From: Stentor roeselii
Lineage: Eukaryota; Ciliophora; Heterotrichea; Heterotrichida; Stentoridae
Direction of reading: 5' to 3'
Assembly (NCBI GenBank): GCA_006503475.1
Contig: RSEH01000047.1
Span: 123,576 to 187,575, forward strand
Length of the DNA stretch: 64,000 nucleotides
Shown: positions 9,169-19,300 of the stretch, in pieces
Numbering within the stretch: the stretch's first letter is position 1
Layout of the letters: each line of letters opens with the position of its first letter
The notes under the pieces: generated by a model
The model's input: the letters and a program-made list of their open reading frames with translations, nothing else
Database searches by the model: none
Told to the model about the DNA's origin: nothing
Position numbers and translations under genes: made by a program

Positions 9169-10071
9169 CTAATTTATTATCTCAGAGGTATTACTGCTTG
9201 ATACAACTTGAAATACGCACTGGTTACTTTTAAATATCATCGAATCAAACATAAGAGTTTCTTCACTTAAGTAGAGCCAGGTACCATTCGTACTTGACTT
9301 TTCACCATCACCGTCCGTTAGAACCCAATGGTCTTGATTGAAGCAAATCAAAGCATGAACCTTAGAGAGCAAAGTATCATCAAACCTGACACCACAGCTG
9401 ATTCCTCTTCCCAAAGAAATTTCCTGATCATCAGCAAAGCAACAATCAAAAACTCTTTCTTCACCTGTGGCGTCCTTCATAAAAAGATGAGGATTTTTTC
9501 CGTCTTCTACATTCAAGGTCAAGAAAGTTGATCCAATATTTACCTTCATTCCATTCTTCACCTTTACCGGAAAGCTGATCCTCATGTAAACCCCAAAGTC
9601 TTTTCCCAGATCTCTAATAAAAAACCTGTCTTTTTCAATATTATAAACAATTTCAAAGTGTTTTCCTCGATGCTGTTCTTTATTATTCGCAGAATTATTG
9701 AGTGGGATCACGACATCATTCACAACTTTTCCAAATTCTTTCCTCTTGCTACCAAAGAAAACCTTTCCATCAGTTGAAGATCTTTTTGACCCTTGCAGGC
9801 CGAGATAAGAGATTTCAAATCGAGAGTCTTTAGCGAGTGGTCCTGAGTTGATCACTTTGATTATTAAGGAAGATGAAATGCGAAGAGACTTCAGAGCATT
9901 TACACGTTTTAAGGTTTCTTGGTACTCTGGAGAACTCTGGTAGCGGAACTGAGAGACTTCATTTAGAATCAGTCTTCCTGCTGGAGATGTTATTGTTCGA
10001 GGAGATATCACTGTCATCTCGTCTTGCATTGAGGAAGAGGCTTCACAACAACTTATTACGCCATTTCCCAT
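9169..10071 (-). CDS. Double-FHA protein with an acylation-type N-terminus
   Basis: A protein of 300 residues. The start MGNGVISCC offers Gly2 for N-myristoylation and Cys8/Cys9 for palmitoylation, suggesting a membrane tether. Two FHA-like folds follow. The first (about 115-195) has FEIVYN, FFIRDLGKDFGVYM and NIGSTFLTL. The second (about 215-280) has the full signature: ISLGRG, SKVHALI, and the loop SSTNGTWLYL. FHA domains bind phosphothreonine peptides, so the protein may recruit a phosphorylated partner to a membrane. No catalytic domain is seen. The stop lies 14 bp before the start of the TTC39-like gene on the same strand. Confidence 0.8.
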   Translation of the reverse strand: MGNGVISCCEASSSMQDEMTVISPRTITSPAGRLILNEVSQFRYQSSPEYQETLKRVNALKSLRISSSLIIKVINSGPLAKDSRFEISYLGLQGSKRSSTDGKVFFGSKRKEFGKVVNDVVIPLNNSANNKEQHRGKHFEIVYNIEKDRFFIRDLGKDFGVYMRISFPVKVKNGMKVNIGSTFLTLNVEDGKNPHLFMKDATGEERVFDCCFADDQEISLGRGISCGVRFDDTLLSKVHALICFNQDHWVLTDGDGEKSSTNGTWLYLSEETLMFDSMIFKSNQCVFQVVSSSNTSEIIN

Positions 10072-10293
10072 AGTTGGATTTTAACTAATCTAGAAGATGT
10101 TCAGTTATAAATGATTTATCGAATGTGAATTATTTGAAAGAATTTTCAAGTAATTTAAATCAGAATATTTATATTTTCACGAAAATAGTCATGAAAGACC
10201 TTCTCTAAACCTCTTAAAATTTATTCCAATTACTCAAATTCCCCTACTTCTAATAACTTAGAATATTATCTTTCACCATGTTTGTTGAAATAA

Positions 10294-11241
10294 ATGCTTT
10301 CTTTCATTCTCTTGTTGCACGTTTCAGCCACATCAGCCCTGACAATCTCAGGTCTAAGTTCAGGTGCTTTCTTTTCATCGCAATTCCACGTGGCTTATTC
10401 TTCCAGTGTAAAGGCTGCCGCAGTGATAGCAGGAGGTCCTTACTATTGTTCCCAAGGTGTCCAAACAACTGCGACAACAGCTTGCATGTCAGTCCCACTG
10501 ATGATAAACCTGAACGCTTGCATAAAAACAGCGACAGATGCTTCATCATCGGGAAAAATCGACAATGTTTCCAATTTGGCTTCAACAAATGTTTACATTT
10601 TTTCAGGTTCAAAAGATACAGTGGTGAATCCAGGAGTAGTCAAACAAACTGTTTCCTTTTATCAGAAATTTGTGACATCTGGAAAGATCGTCAGTAATTA
10701 CACGACTCCTGCTCAACATTCTTGGGTAACTAACTCTTATGGAAACACTTGTGCACATCTTGGAAGTCCTTATATGAATAATTGCAATTTGGATATTTCT
10801 GGAATTATTTTAAATCAGTTTTATGGAAGTCTTAATGCGAGGGGAAATATGATTGACAGTAACTTGATTCCTTTTGCTCAGAGTAATTATGGGGATATCT
10901 CGAAGGCTGTCATGGGGAAGACTGGGTATGTTTATGTCCCGAGTGCATGTAAGACTGTGAAATGTGAAATTCATATCGCTTTTCATGGGTGTCAACAGTC
11001 AGTTGATGTTGTGGGAAAAGACTTTGTTATGTATACTGGACTTAATGACTGGGCGGAAAGTAATAACTTGGTTATTCTTTATCCTCAGGCTACTAGTAAC
11101 TTCTTGAAAAATCCTGAAGGGTGCTGGGATTGGTGGGGATACACAGGAAGTGACTTTGCCTTTAAATCAGGATTACAGATGAGTATGGTATATGCTATGT
11201 ACCAGAAACCTCCAGGAGTATCTTGGAATAATTTGAGTTAA
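10294..11241 (+). CDS. Secreted poly(3-hydroxybutyrate) depolymerase-like esterase
   Basis: A protein of 315 residues with a signal peptide (about 1-15) and an alpha/beta-hydrolase fold. The nucleophile elbow is GLSSG with Ser22. The probable acid is Asp108 in SGSKDTV and the base His142 in AQHSW. HVAYSSSV with VIAGGPYYC, and GCWDWWGYTG near the C-terminus, are typical of bacterial PHB depolymerase-family esterases. Such enzymes hydrolyse polyhydroxyalkanoate storage granules. In a bacterivorous ciliate the protein could digest granules from prey, a food-vacuole role that I infer. It may derive from bacteria by transfer, but the codon use is not visibly different from its neighbours. The ATG at 10294 follows AATAA. 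Confidence 0.85.
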   Translation: MLSFILLLHVSATSALTISGLSSGAFFSSQFHVAYSSSVKAAAVIAGGPYYCSQGVQTTATTACMSVPLMINLNACIKTATDASSSGKIDNVSNLASTNVYIFSGSKDTVVNPGVVKQTVSFYQKFVTSGKIVSNYTTPAQHSWVTNSYGNTCAHLGSPYMNNCNLDISGIILNQFYGSLNARGNMIDSNLIPFAQSNYGDISKAVMGKTGYVYVPSACKTVKCEIHIAFHGCQQSVDVVGKDFVMYTGLNDWAESNNLVILYPQATSNFLKNPEGCWDWWGYTGSDFAFKSGLQMSMVYAMYQKPPGVSWNNLS

Positions 11242-11451
11242 TTAGTTAGAATAACGAATTTCATAATAAAAAATCCTATATATTATCAAAACTCTACTAA
11301 AAACCTCTCTGTACTCTCACCTAATTAAACTAAAAAATATAATCTATTAAAAAACTCACATTTCGCATAATTAATCATTTAAAACCTTTTTTCAAAATAA
11401 ATAAATTCCAAATCAAATATAAAAACCATCCCAAATCTAAAATAAACCAAA

Positions 11452-12279
11452 ATGTCCATCATTCAAGTTCACGACCTCAAGCACTTTACCCAAAAGACCT
11501 TAATTTTCTGTTCATCTTCAAAGATCCCAAATCTAATCAAAGACTCCTACCTTTACCTAATCCCCGAAAAATTTTCCACAATGGTGAAGCAGATCAGGAA
11601 CTTTAAAATCGATATTTTCCCAGTAATCATCTACGATGATGGAAGCATGGAATCTGCAAGCAAAGCATTCTGCATTTTCAGGGCGTTAAACTATCCAGTT
11701 TTCGTTATCTACGGTGGATTAACTGCTTATTGTGAATGCGGACTACCGACAACAGACCAAGTCGAGAATTTATTGCCAAGCGATGAATTTCCAGTTGAAA
11801 TTAATCCAGACTTACTTCAAAATTTCTCTTTTTCTGCTTTGCAAGTAAAGACCTTTCCTTTTAATATTTTTGAAGTCTTAGGAGAAGATTTTAACAAAGA
11901 AAGACTGAAAAAATTACTTGAAACTCATGGATTTTCTTTTGATATTGATGAAAATGTCTTTGAAGGCCCTGGAGCTGCTTTGTTTGCACTTTGTGTAGAG
12001 TTTATTCTTGGAGTAACGGTGAAAGTTTTTCTTGGAGAATGGTTTGAAGTTGAAACACCGACAAGGAAAATTACTTTAACTGAGTCTTTTCATACGGTGC
12101 AAGAAAGTCTTTATTATGATGCAGATGAAGGAAGTGAAGTGGTTTATGAAAAAGTTGAACCTCAAGAGTTAGTAGTTCATTATTACACTGTACCTGATAT
12201 ACAACCTAATAGGGTAAGTGTGACATATCAGTATGAGAAATATGGAGGAAATGCATGCAAAAACTGTATTATTTGTTAA
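11452..12279 (+). CDS. Rhodanese-like protein ending in a CaaX box
   Basis: A protein of 275 residues. Residues 55-105 (FPVIIYDDGSMESASKAF, then LNYPVFVIYGGLTAYCECG) follow the rhodanese core in which a strand, a helix and a V-x-x-L-x-GG turn precede the active loop; a second related unit may follow. No C-x-x-x-x-[KR] active-site loop is evident, so sulfurtransferase activity is doubtful. The last seven residues are CKNCIIC: the final four, C-I-I-C, form a plausible CaaX prenylation box, with a second Cys three residues upstream. The protein may be a membrane-tethered regulatory rhodanese. The upstream 210 bp are C-rich on the coding strand. Confidence 0.5.
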   Translation: MSIIQVHDLKHFTQKTLIFCSSSKIPNLIKDSYLYLIPEKFSTMVKQIRNFKIDIFPVIIYDDGSMESASKAFCIFRALNYPVFVIYGGLTAYCECGLPTTDQVENLLPSDEFPVEINPDLLQNFSFSALQVKTFPFNIFEVLGEDFNKERLKKLLETHGFSFDIDENVFEGPGAALFALCVEFILGVTVKVFLGEWFEVETPTRKITLTESFHTVQESLYYDADEGSEVVYEKVEPQELVVHYYTVPDIQPNRVSVTYQYEKYGGNACKNCIIC

Positions 12280-12437
12280 ATAATCAAGTTTAGGATTAGT
12301 TTGAGGATTTATGTATCTTAAAAAAGTTCCTTGCGAATAGGGTTTATTAAAAGTTATAAAATTTGAGTAAAAAACTATTTTGAACTATTCCTTTGTCACA
12401 TGATTAGAGAAATATTTGTTATTGAAGATTATTCTGT

Positions 12438-12752
12438 TTAATTTCCGAATGCTTTTATTTTTTGCTTTGTGAAGTCTGGAATTGGAGCTGGTCTTTCAGA
12501 GAATAAATACTTTTTCTTTATTATTCCTGTCGCGATTAGGTTTCCTGACTGCTTTTGAATCAGTAGTAAAGGTTTTGGAAGATCTTCAATTTTCCCTCTC
12601 AAAATATGGTTTCCTATTGTTAGCTTGCACTTTTGTCCTAGTTCTTCAAACTTGCCAAGGTGGATTCCATCGAGTTTATCGCAATATTCGATTTCTCCCT
12701 GCATTTCAAACATGAAATATTCTTTAAGTTCTTCTGTTTTAGTTAAAATCAT
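12438..12752 (-). CDS. CTF8: Ctf8, subunit of the Ctf18 clamp-loader complex
   Basis: A protein of 104 residues, near the usual size. FMFEMQGEIEYCD matches the Ctf8 opening, CKLTIGNHILRGKIEDLPKPL matches the core (IGHHxLxGKxxxLxKP), and the end GIIKKKYLFSERPAPIP matches the family C-terminus. Ctf8 joins Dcc1 and Ctf18 in an alternative RFC that handles PCNA and supports sister-chromatid cohesion and checkpoint signalling. The ATG at 12752 has the local TATAATG context. Convergent with the rhodanese-like gene. Confidence 0.9.
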   Translation of the reverse strand: MILTKTEELKEYFMFEMQGEIEYCDKLDGIHLGKFEELGQKCKLTIGNHILRGKIEDLPKPLLLIQKQSGNLIATGIIKKKYLFSERPAPIPDFTKQKIKAFGN

Positions 12753-13030
12753 TATAAACTCTATAATTAATGCCTGCTGAAACTATTTAACACTGAAAAC
12801 AAGCAAATAATTGAATATCTAATTATTGTTGATTTCTAAAAGAAAAGATCTTGAAAATTTATATGAATTTAGGATTTCTTCAAGAAATCTTGATTTTTAT
12901 TGAACTAAAATTATCTTCTATTAAAACTATTTCATAGAATAGAATAAATACAAATTACAAAATTTCACCAAATACATAAATACTGACCGAATTTCCATTA
13001 AAATTCGCTAATTCAACCCATAATAAAATC

Positions 13031-15084
13031 ATGGAAGAACTGCTTCAAAGTCTGGTAGAATGGGTATTTTTAAATAGTTTCACAAGTTTTCTAAAAGATC
13101 CCTCGAAGAACTTCTAGAATTAAGTGACGGTAAACTTTTGTACTACATGCTGCACCATCTGTAATCACTACACAGCGACGAGGAGTTTTTTTCAGAAGAC
13201 AAGATAAACTTATCAAAGCCTTGTGAGTCCTACGACGACAAATTAGCAAACCTGAAGATTCTTTACAAGTATCTCTACCTTTACTACTTGGATCACATGG
13301 AAATAGTTTTCCAGCTAAGCGAAACAGACCTTTTAAACATTGCAGAGTACTCAGATCCCGACAGTCTTTTAAAATTGATTCAAACAACAGTAGCTGTTTT
13401 TCTTCCTGATAAAGAAAAACTTGTTTCTCTTATTTCAAGACTTCGACAATCAAGCCAGACCTGTCTCTACGAACTTATAAAAAATATCAACAATTTACCT
13501 AGAATCACGAATAACTACGACAACCTTGATAAAGCTTATTCAATTCTTATTAAAAATTACAAAAATCTTCTGGCTATCAATGAAAACCTCGCTCAAGATC
13601 TGGAAATGAGCAAAATGACTGAAGAAGCTTGGGAAAAAAGACAAGAATTGTTTAAACAACCTTCCAGAGGGTCTTATGGATTGACTCAAATGAATAGTAT
13701 TGAACGTAACTATGAAAATATCACGTTATCGAGGAAAATTGAAGAACTTCAAAGGAATTTTGAACTGGAAACTGAAAAAATTAACCAGGAACTTGATGAA
13801 GCTTATGATAAATGCAGGGAACTTGGAAAAGTCAAGGAACAAAATTCTATTTTAAAGGAAAATGTTGAAAGACTCAAGGATTTTAAAAGAGAATGTGAGG
13901 ATCTTACTAAGGAAATTGAATGTGTTGACTCTTTACTGCAGAAAGAAATTTCGAGAAGGAAAAAGTTTAAAAAAATGATTACAATTCTTGAAAATCAAGT
14001 CACTGAAAAAGAAGATTTAATTGTTGAGAAAAATTTAAAGATTAATAAATTGAAGGAAGATATCGAAAAGCGCCCAGTAGAAAAAAGTGGAACCAAAGCC
14101 TTCAACCGAATAAAATCCAGGATCCAAAGCAAGTACTCAAAAGAATACCTTTCAGATTCCGAGATCCCCGAGGAAGAAGAAATAGTTCCATTCGAAAACT
14201 CCTTAGAAGCCGACATAGTAGCAGACCAAAACCAAACAATAAACCGTCTTCTAGTAGGAGGAGCAATCGCGATAGGTTTGAAAGACCAGTTAGAAAAGAT
14301 CCAAAAAGAAAACCTGTTAAACTCCCAAAAGTTCCAAGAACAAAAAGAAACCATTAAAAATCTGAGATTCAAAAGTGCGAAACTTTACAGTCTAAACAAT
14401 ATCCTGAAATCAAATCAAGAAAGTAAACAAGTTCAAATCACAAGACTTCATCAGTCAATCAAAGAACACGAAGAGAGGCTGAGTGAAATGCAGCAACAAA
14501 ATGATAAACTTCAAAGAAAAGTAATCAAACTTGAAGTTGAAAGTTTGAATATGAAAAATAATGAAATTGAAATGATTAGAATTTATGAATTGAAGGGAGA
14601 CATGCATCGACAACAGATGGCTTTTTTAGAGGAAAAGAGAAAATTAGAGGAAAAAGTCAGTATTAAAGATGATGAAATCTTTGAACTTAAGCAGAAAGTT
14701 TCGAGTTTAGAAGAGAGGTATTTGAAAAGTGAGACTTCTTTGAAAACTTATAATAAAAAATTGGAGGATATGACTGGATTGCTTTCTCATTATACTGTTA
14801 TGTTTGAGAAACAGAAAAAGTATCATGATAGGGGAATGGACATGCTTGATAAAGAAATCAATTCTAAGGAACTGGAGTTTATGAAAAAAATCAAGGGAAA
14901 ACATAATGAAAGCAATATTGAAATACCTGATTCACCGAGTTTGGATGATGTTCAAAATGTTAATAAAACTTTGAAAAGAGAGGTCAAGGTTTTAAGAAGT
15001 CAGATGTATGAGGTTGGTATTGATTATATGAATTTGATTGAATTATTCAGAAAGTTTATTAGAGAAGAATTGATAATAGTTTAG
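13031..15084 (+). CDS. HOOK-domain coiled-coil protein, dynein-adaptor-like (3 exons)
   Basis: Exons 13031-13063, 13078-13160 and 13176-15084. Joined, the N-terminus reads EELLQSLVEW, FHKF, SLEELLELSDGKLLYYML, then a helix around YLYLYYLDHMEIVFQ and AEYSDPDSLLKLIQTTVAVF. This tracks animal HOOK proteins: the ESLLTW start, the calponin-homology-like NGVVMAQVL, and the HSDAAELGRMLQLILGCAV segment. The remaining 500 residues are coiled coil. HOOK proteins link cargo to dynein-dynactin and activate motility; p150 dynactin is encoded elsewhere in this window. The second intron (15 nt) is regular; the first fits only at 14 nt. The longest single-exon frame begins at 13288 and misses the HOOK core. 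Confidence 0.8.
13064..13077 (+). other. Intron 1 of the HOOK gene, 14 nt
   Basis: GTATTTTTAAATAG. Removing exactly these 14 nt joins the codon for the conserved Trp to TTT and restores the downstream HOOK frame. A 15-16 nt intron with GT-AG ends is not available here. A missing T in the T5 run would make it a regular 15-nt intron. Confidence 0.65.
13161..13175 (+). other. Intron 2 of the HOOK gene, 15 nt
   Basis: GTAATCACTACACAG. It interrupts a codon after its second base. Removal eliminates an in-frame TAA and continues the HOOK domain as HHLDEEFF. Confidence 0.85.
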
Positions 15085-16348
15085 GTTTATGAATTGAACT
15101 TGAATTTTTTTGTAGGAAGTTTTTAGGTGTTAATGAAATGATAAATTCTGTTTGTATTTTTATCAATTTGATATAAATATAAAATTAACAATAATCAATT
15201 CTTAATAAATCATACATGGAAAAATTTATTTTATCATGAAGATCTTCTTTTCTCATACATTTTTTCAACAAAAATAGTAATGAGTTTCTCTATAAAAATC
15301 AATATTACATGCTATAAAAAATAAATTTCAAAAAATTTTACAATAATAATAATTTTATAACAAACAATAACTTCAATCTCTGAATTATTTAACATAATGC
15401 AGTTCTTTAATACTTTAACTTGTATTATTAGTTTAAAATCAATTAGCTAAAGTTAAACTTTTATATTCATCTGATTAAATTTTTAAGGTACACATAATCA
15501 TGAGTTCATAAGGAAGGGCCTACATTATTTTTCTAATCATTTGTTAATAGTACTGTTTAAACTCTAATGCAGTAGAATTTTCCTTATTTTTTCAAATCTT
15601 GGATATGGGTATCTATTTATTATATTGATTGGTTTCGTGAAATTTTTGCACTTAGAATTTCGTTGTTTATTTACTGAGTTTGAGGTTTCTGCAACCTTTC
15701 ATCAGATAATTATGGTTTATGATGCCATATTCCTTCTAAGATTAGAATATTTGAGAAATGTATATTTGCTATTAATCTTTCAAGGTATATCTCATCTGAT
15801 GTTTAATACTCTAAATTAAGTTCAGTGCATTAGATTTAACTAAAGATGACTAAACTTTTGTATATGTTTGCCATTATAAATTTGGTGTCACTGATTTCGA
15901 GTTTAAGAGTCTAAGAAGAGTTTCGAGGATCTTGCATTGATCATGAGATGGTATATTATCTTTAAATTATACAATCCAACCCCTAAAACAAGGCTCCTAT
16001 GAATCAACAGAGTGCCATTTCTAATCACAGTCAAATAGAAATGATCATTCCTATTAAATTATCCAAATACTAGCAATAAATTCTAATCTCTAGGTAAATA
16101 TAGAATATATACATTTAAAATTCATAAAGATTTCAGTTTTCCATGATAAACCTCAAAAAATGAACCAAAGTTATATAAAAACACCCAAACCCAATATAAT
16201 TTCCATATCAACCCTAATCTACCCAACTCCATGCTTTTCCTTCAAAAATCACCACCAATCCAATACCCATTCTATTAACTCCATCCTAATCTCCTTAGAT
16301 ACTTAACCCCATCTAATCTAGTCAAATCAGGCGCTCTGAACTTATAAA
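15085..16348. other. Long AT-rich intergenic region, 1264 bp
   Basis: The longest gene-free stretch. The only frame (15625-15819) begins at TTG and has no protein features. From about 16190 to 16340 the + strand is strikingly C-rich and G-poor (many CCA, CCC and ATCC), the pattern seen ahead of other + genes; it probably includes the promoter of the giant HECT gene. No RNA gene or repeat recognised. Confidence 0.5.
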
Positions 16349-19300
16349 ATGTCAGTTCTCGAAAATGGAATGGAAGAGAATTTAACTCACAATGAGCGCA
16401 ACGTGAGTGACGACCTAGACTGGGCTGGTTTAGCGTCCTTTCGTTTCCTGAACTCTCAGCGTCCATGCGAAGGCTGGTCGGACGATTTCGGCTGGTCCTT
16501 ATTGGACAAGTACTTCGGGAGTTTGAACTACAAAGCCGAGAACTACTCAAATGCGAGATCAGAATCTCTGAAAGACTGGGAAAAACATGTCCAAACCCTC
16601 GCTATTCAAAGTGGACTGGAATCAAAACAGTACTACTCAAGTCTTCTGAACTTCTATTCTGAACTGAGTAATGCTGGACAAGGCATCAGAAACAACCTTG
16701 GGTCGAAACCAGTGGATGACGAATTCACAGACCGGCTGAAAGAAACAGCAGCAGCTCCCTGGATAATCAGTAGTTTGCCAGGTATCGACCCTAATTCCTG
16801 GCCCTTCAGCCTAGAAGGTCTAGTCGAGAAGCTCCAATCCTTTCCGCCATTTTACCTATGGATGGAGCCTTTCGACCTAGACAATTCCTTCATCGAAAAA
16901 GTGTCAATCTTCATTCAAAAGAATTCAAAAAGGCTAGATTTAGTTTCCTTATCTCTAAAAGTCTTGCTTTTATTAGGTTACCTTCTAGGAAACGGTACAA
17001 AAATCGCAGCAGCTTATACAGAAGTCTGGAAATTCTGCTCTTCTCACGAGGCGCCTGAAAACTTCATCGAAGACCTGTCATCTGTTGTGGCTCCTCACGT
17101 CAGCATGATAAAAAAAGTGATTGATCAAGAAAAGCAAGTTCATTATGCAAAGCCCGGATCTTTATCTGAAAAATTTTCAGCTGCTCAGAACTCGAAGTAT
17201 CAGAAAAATCAGAGCAACTGGAATACTTCTTTGACTACTGATGGAGATTATATTTATTTACTTGTTACTACTGCGGGAGGGGGAAAGTTCAAAATTGGAA
17301 CTGGTGAAGGAGGAACTCTTACTGGAAAGGTTTATCTTTATAAAGCGGTTGATAAGGCGGATGAAGCGGTTTGGACTTATTGTAAAGGAAAGTTGTATAT
17401 GAAGTCGGGGTTTAGGGAAACGGGAATTGTTAGTATTATTTGTCCGAATACTTTTAAAGATGAGGGACTTTTACAGTTGCATTGTCCTGATCTGTTTGGA
17501 AACCCTACCAAGCAAGCTCTGAATAAATATTACCCTCTACTTAGTGACGGAGAAAGCTTATACGTGGTCGGTGTAAAGTTAGAGAAAATTCCTCAAAAAG
17601 AAGAAGAAAAGAAAGCAGAAGTAAAAACCGAAGAGAAAAAAACAGAAACCGAAAAACAACCAGAGCCTGCCAAAGTCTCTGAAGATCAACCAGCACCTGC
17701 CAAAGATGAAGAAAAACAAGCAATAATCGAAGAAGCCAAAGACCCTGCAATACTGAAAGACGAAAACTCTAAAGAAGAAGTTAAAATCGAACCAAATGAA
17801 AATCCTGAAGGCTCAGAAAAGAAGGAAGAGGAAAAAAAAGTCGAAGAACCTGGAATCCTTGCTGAGAAAATCGAAAGAATAGAAAAAATGATTGAAGAAG
17901 ATAAAGAGTTGTTGGAAGAAGTCAAGGCATTAGACGACCATCTTAAACAAAATTTAGAAGAAAAGGTTGAATTGAAAGAAGATAAAAATGAAGAGATTAA
18001 AAAAGAGGAAAAAATTGAAGAAAAGCCTCAAGAAGAACCTTTAAATGTAATTCAAGTTGTTTCACTTGAAATCGTTCATATTGAACAACCTGGAAAAATT
18101 GAAGAAAAACCTCAGGAAAAAGAACCTGACATCATACCTGCACCTCTATCACCGAAAAATCTTGCAGAACATCCGATATCACCTAAGTCTGGAGATAGTC
18201 CTAAGGGTGTTGATGATAAAATTGTTCCAGCTGAAATTGCTGATCCTTCTGGAGATAAAGATGTTCCTGTTGAGGTTAAAGAAGTTCCTGTCGAGGGTAA
18301 GGAAGTTCCTGTTGAGGGTAAAGAAGTTCCTGTCGAGGGTAAGGAAGTTCCTGTAGAAGCGAAGGAGGTTCTAGTAGAGGCTAAAGAAGCTCCAATCGAA
18401 GCAAAGGAAGCTCAAGTTCCAGTTGAAGGCGAAGTCCCTGCAGAAGCAAAAGACCTAAACCCACCATCAAACCCATCAGAACCAAACAAGCCAGACCCAT
18501 CCCAACCCCAACCCGAAAACCCTGAAGAAAAAAAATCAGAGCCGCTAAAAGAGCCATCAAAAGTAGAAGAAATCAAAGCCCCATCCGAAAAGCGTATCCC
18601 AGCAAAAAAAGTTCTCGAAAAAAAAGTAGAAAACAAGAAACGTCCAGAAAAAAAAGAGCCTCCAAAAAAAGAAGAAAAAAAAGAAGAGAAAAAAAAAGAT
18701 GACCCAAACCTCTGCCAGTTCATTTTATACAAATTCGACGTATCCCACCTTCACTCAGACCTTCGCCCACAACAGAAGTACTCCGATCAAGCGAAAGAGC
18801 TATACGAAGGTTTCAGTTGTTACTTTTCCTTAAACGAGTGTCAGAAATCCTTAGCAATCAACAACGAAGACATTGAAATGGCAGCGACCTGGCTTATCGA
18901 AAACGGTGAAAACGAAAGAGGAAAAAAAGTAGTAACATGTTACCAAACAACTCTTCTCTGTGAAGCCGCTATCACTTCTTACAGCATGGGCAAGTTACAA
19001 AAGCCTGAAATCGCTTTAAAGTCCGATACAATCCTATCACTTGAACTAGTTTCTCGTGGTGAGTGGACAATGAACAAAAAATGCATAACTCTTCATTTTT
19101 TAAATCCTGATGGCGCCTCAGCCACTGCTAGAATTTTTTCAATAGACCCAAACGACGTGAAGCCACTTTTCACTGATTCGCATATTTTAACTAACACCCT
19201 GAACCAAGTGGCTGACGTGAAACAAGAAGGCGACTTCTGGTCAAAGTTCTTCAAAGAAAGGCAAACTCATGTTTATCGTGGATCTCATCTTTGCAATCGT

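Noticed and set aside
10278-10697. Overlapping 139-residue frame beginning at an earlier ATG
   Set aside because: It is a shifted reading of the esterase gene; only the 10294 frame gives a signal peptide and a conserved fold.
15625-15819. Frame of 64 residues in the long intergenic region
   Set aside because: It begins at TTG, has no protein features, and fits chance in AT-rich DNA.
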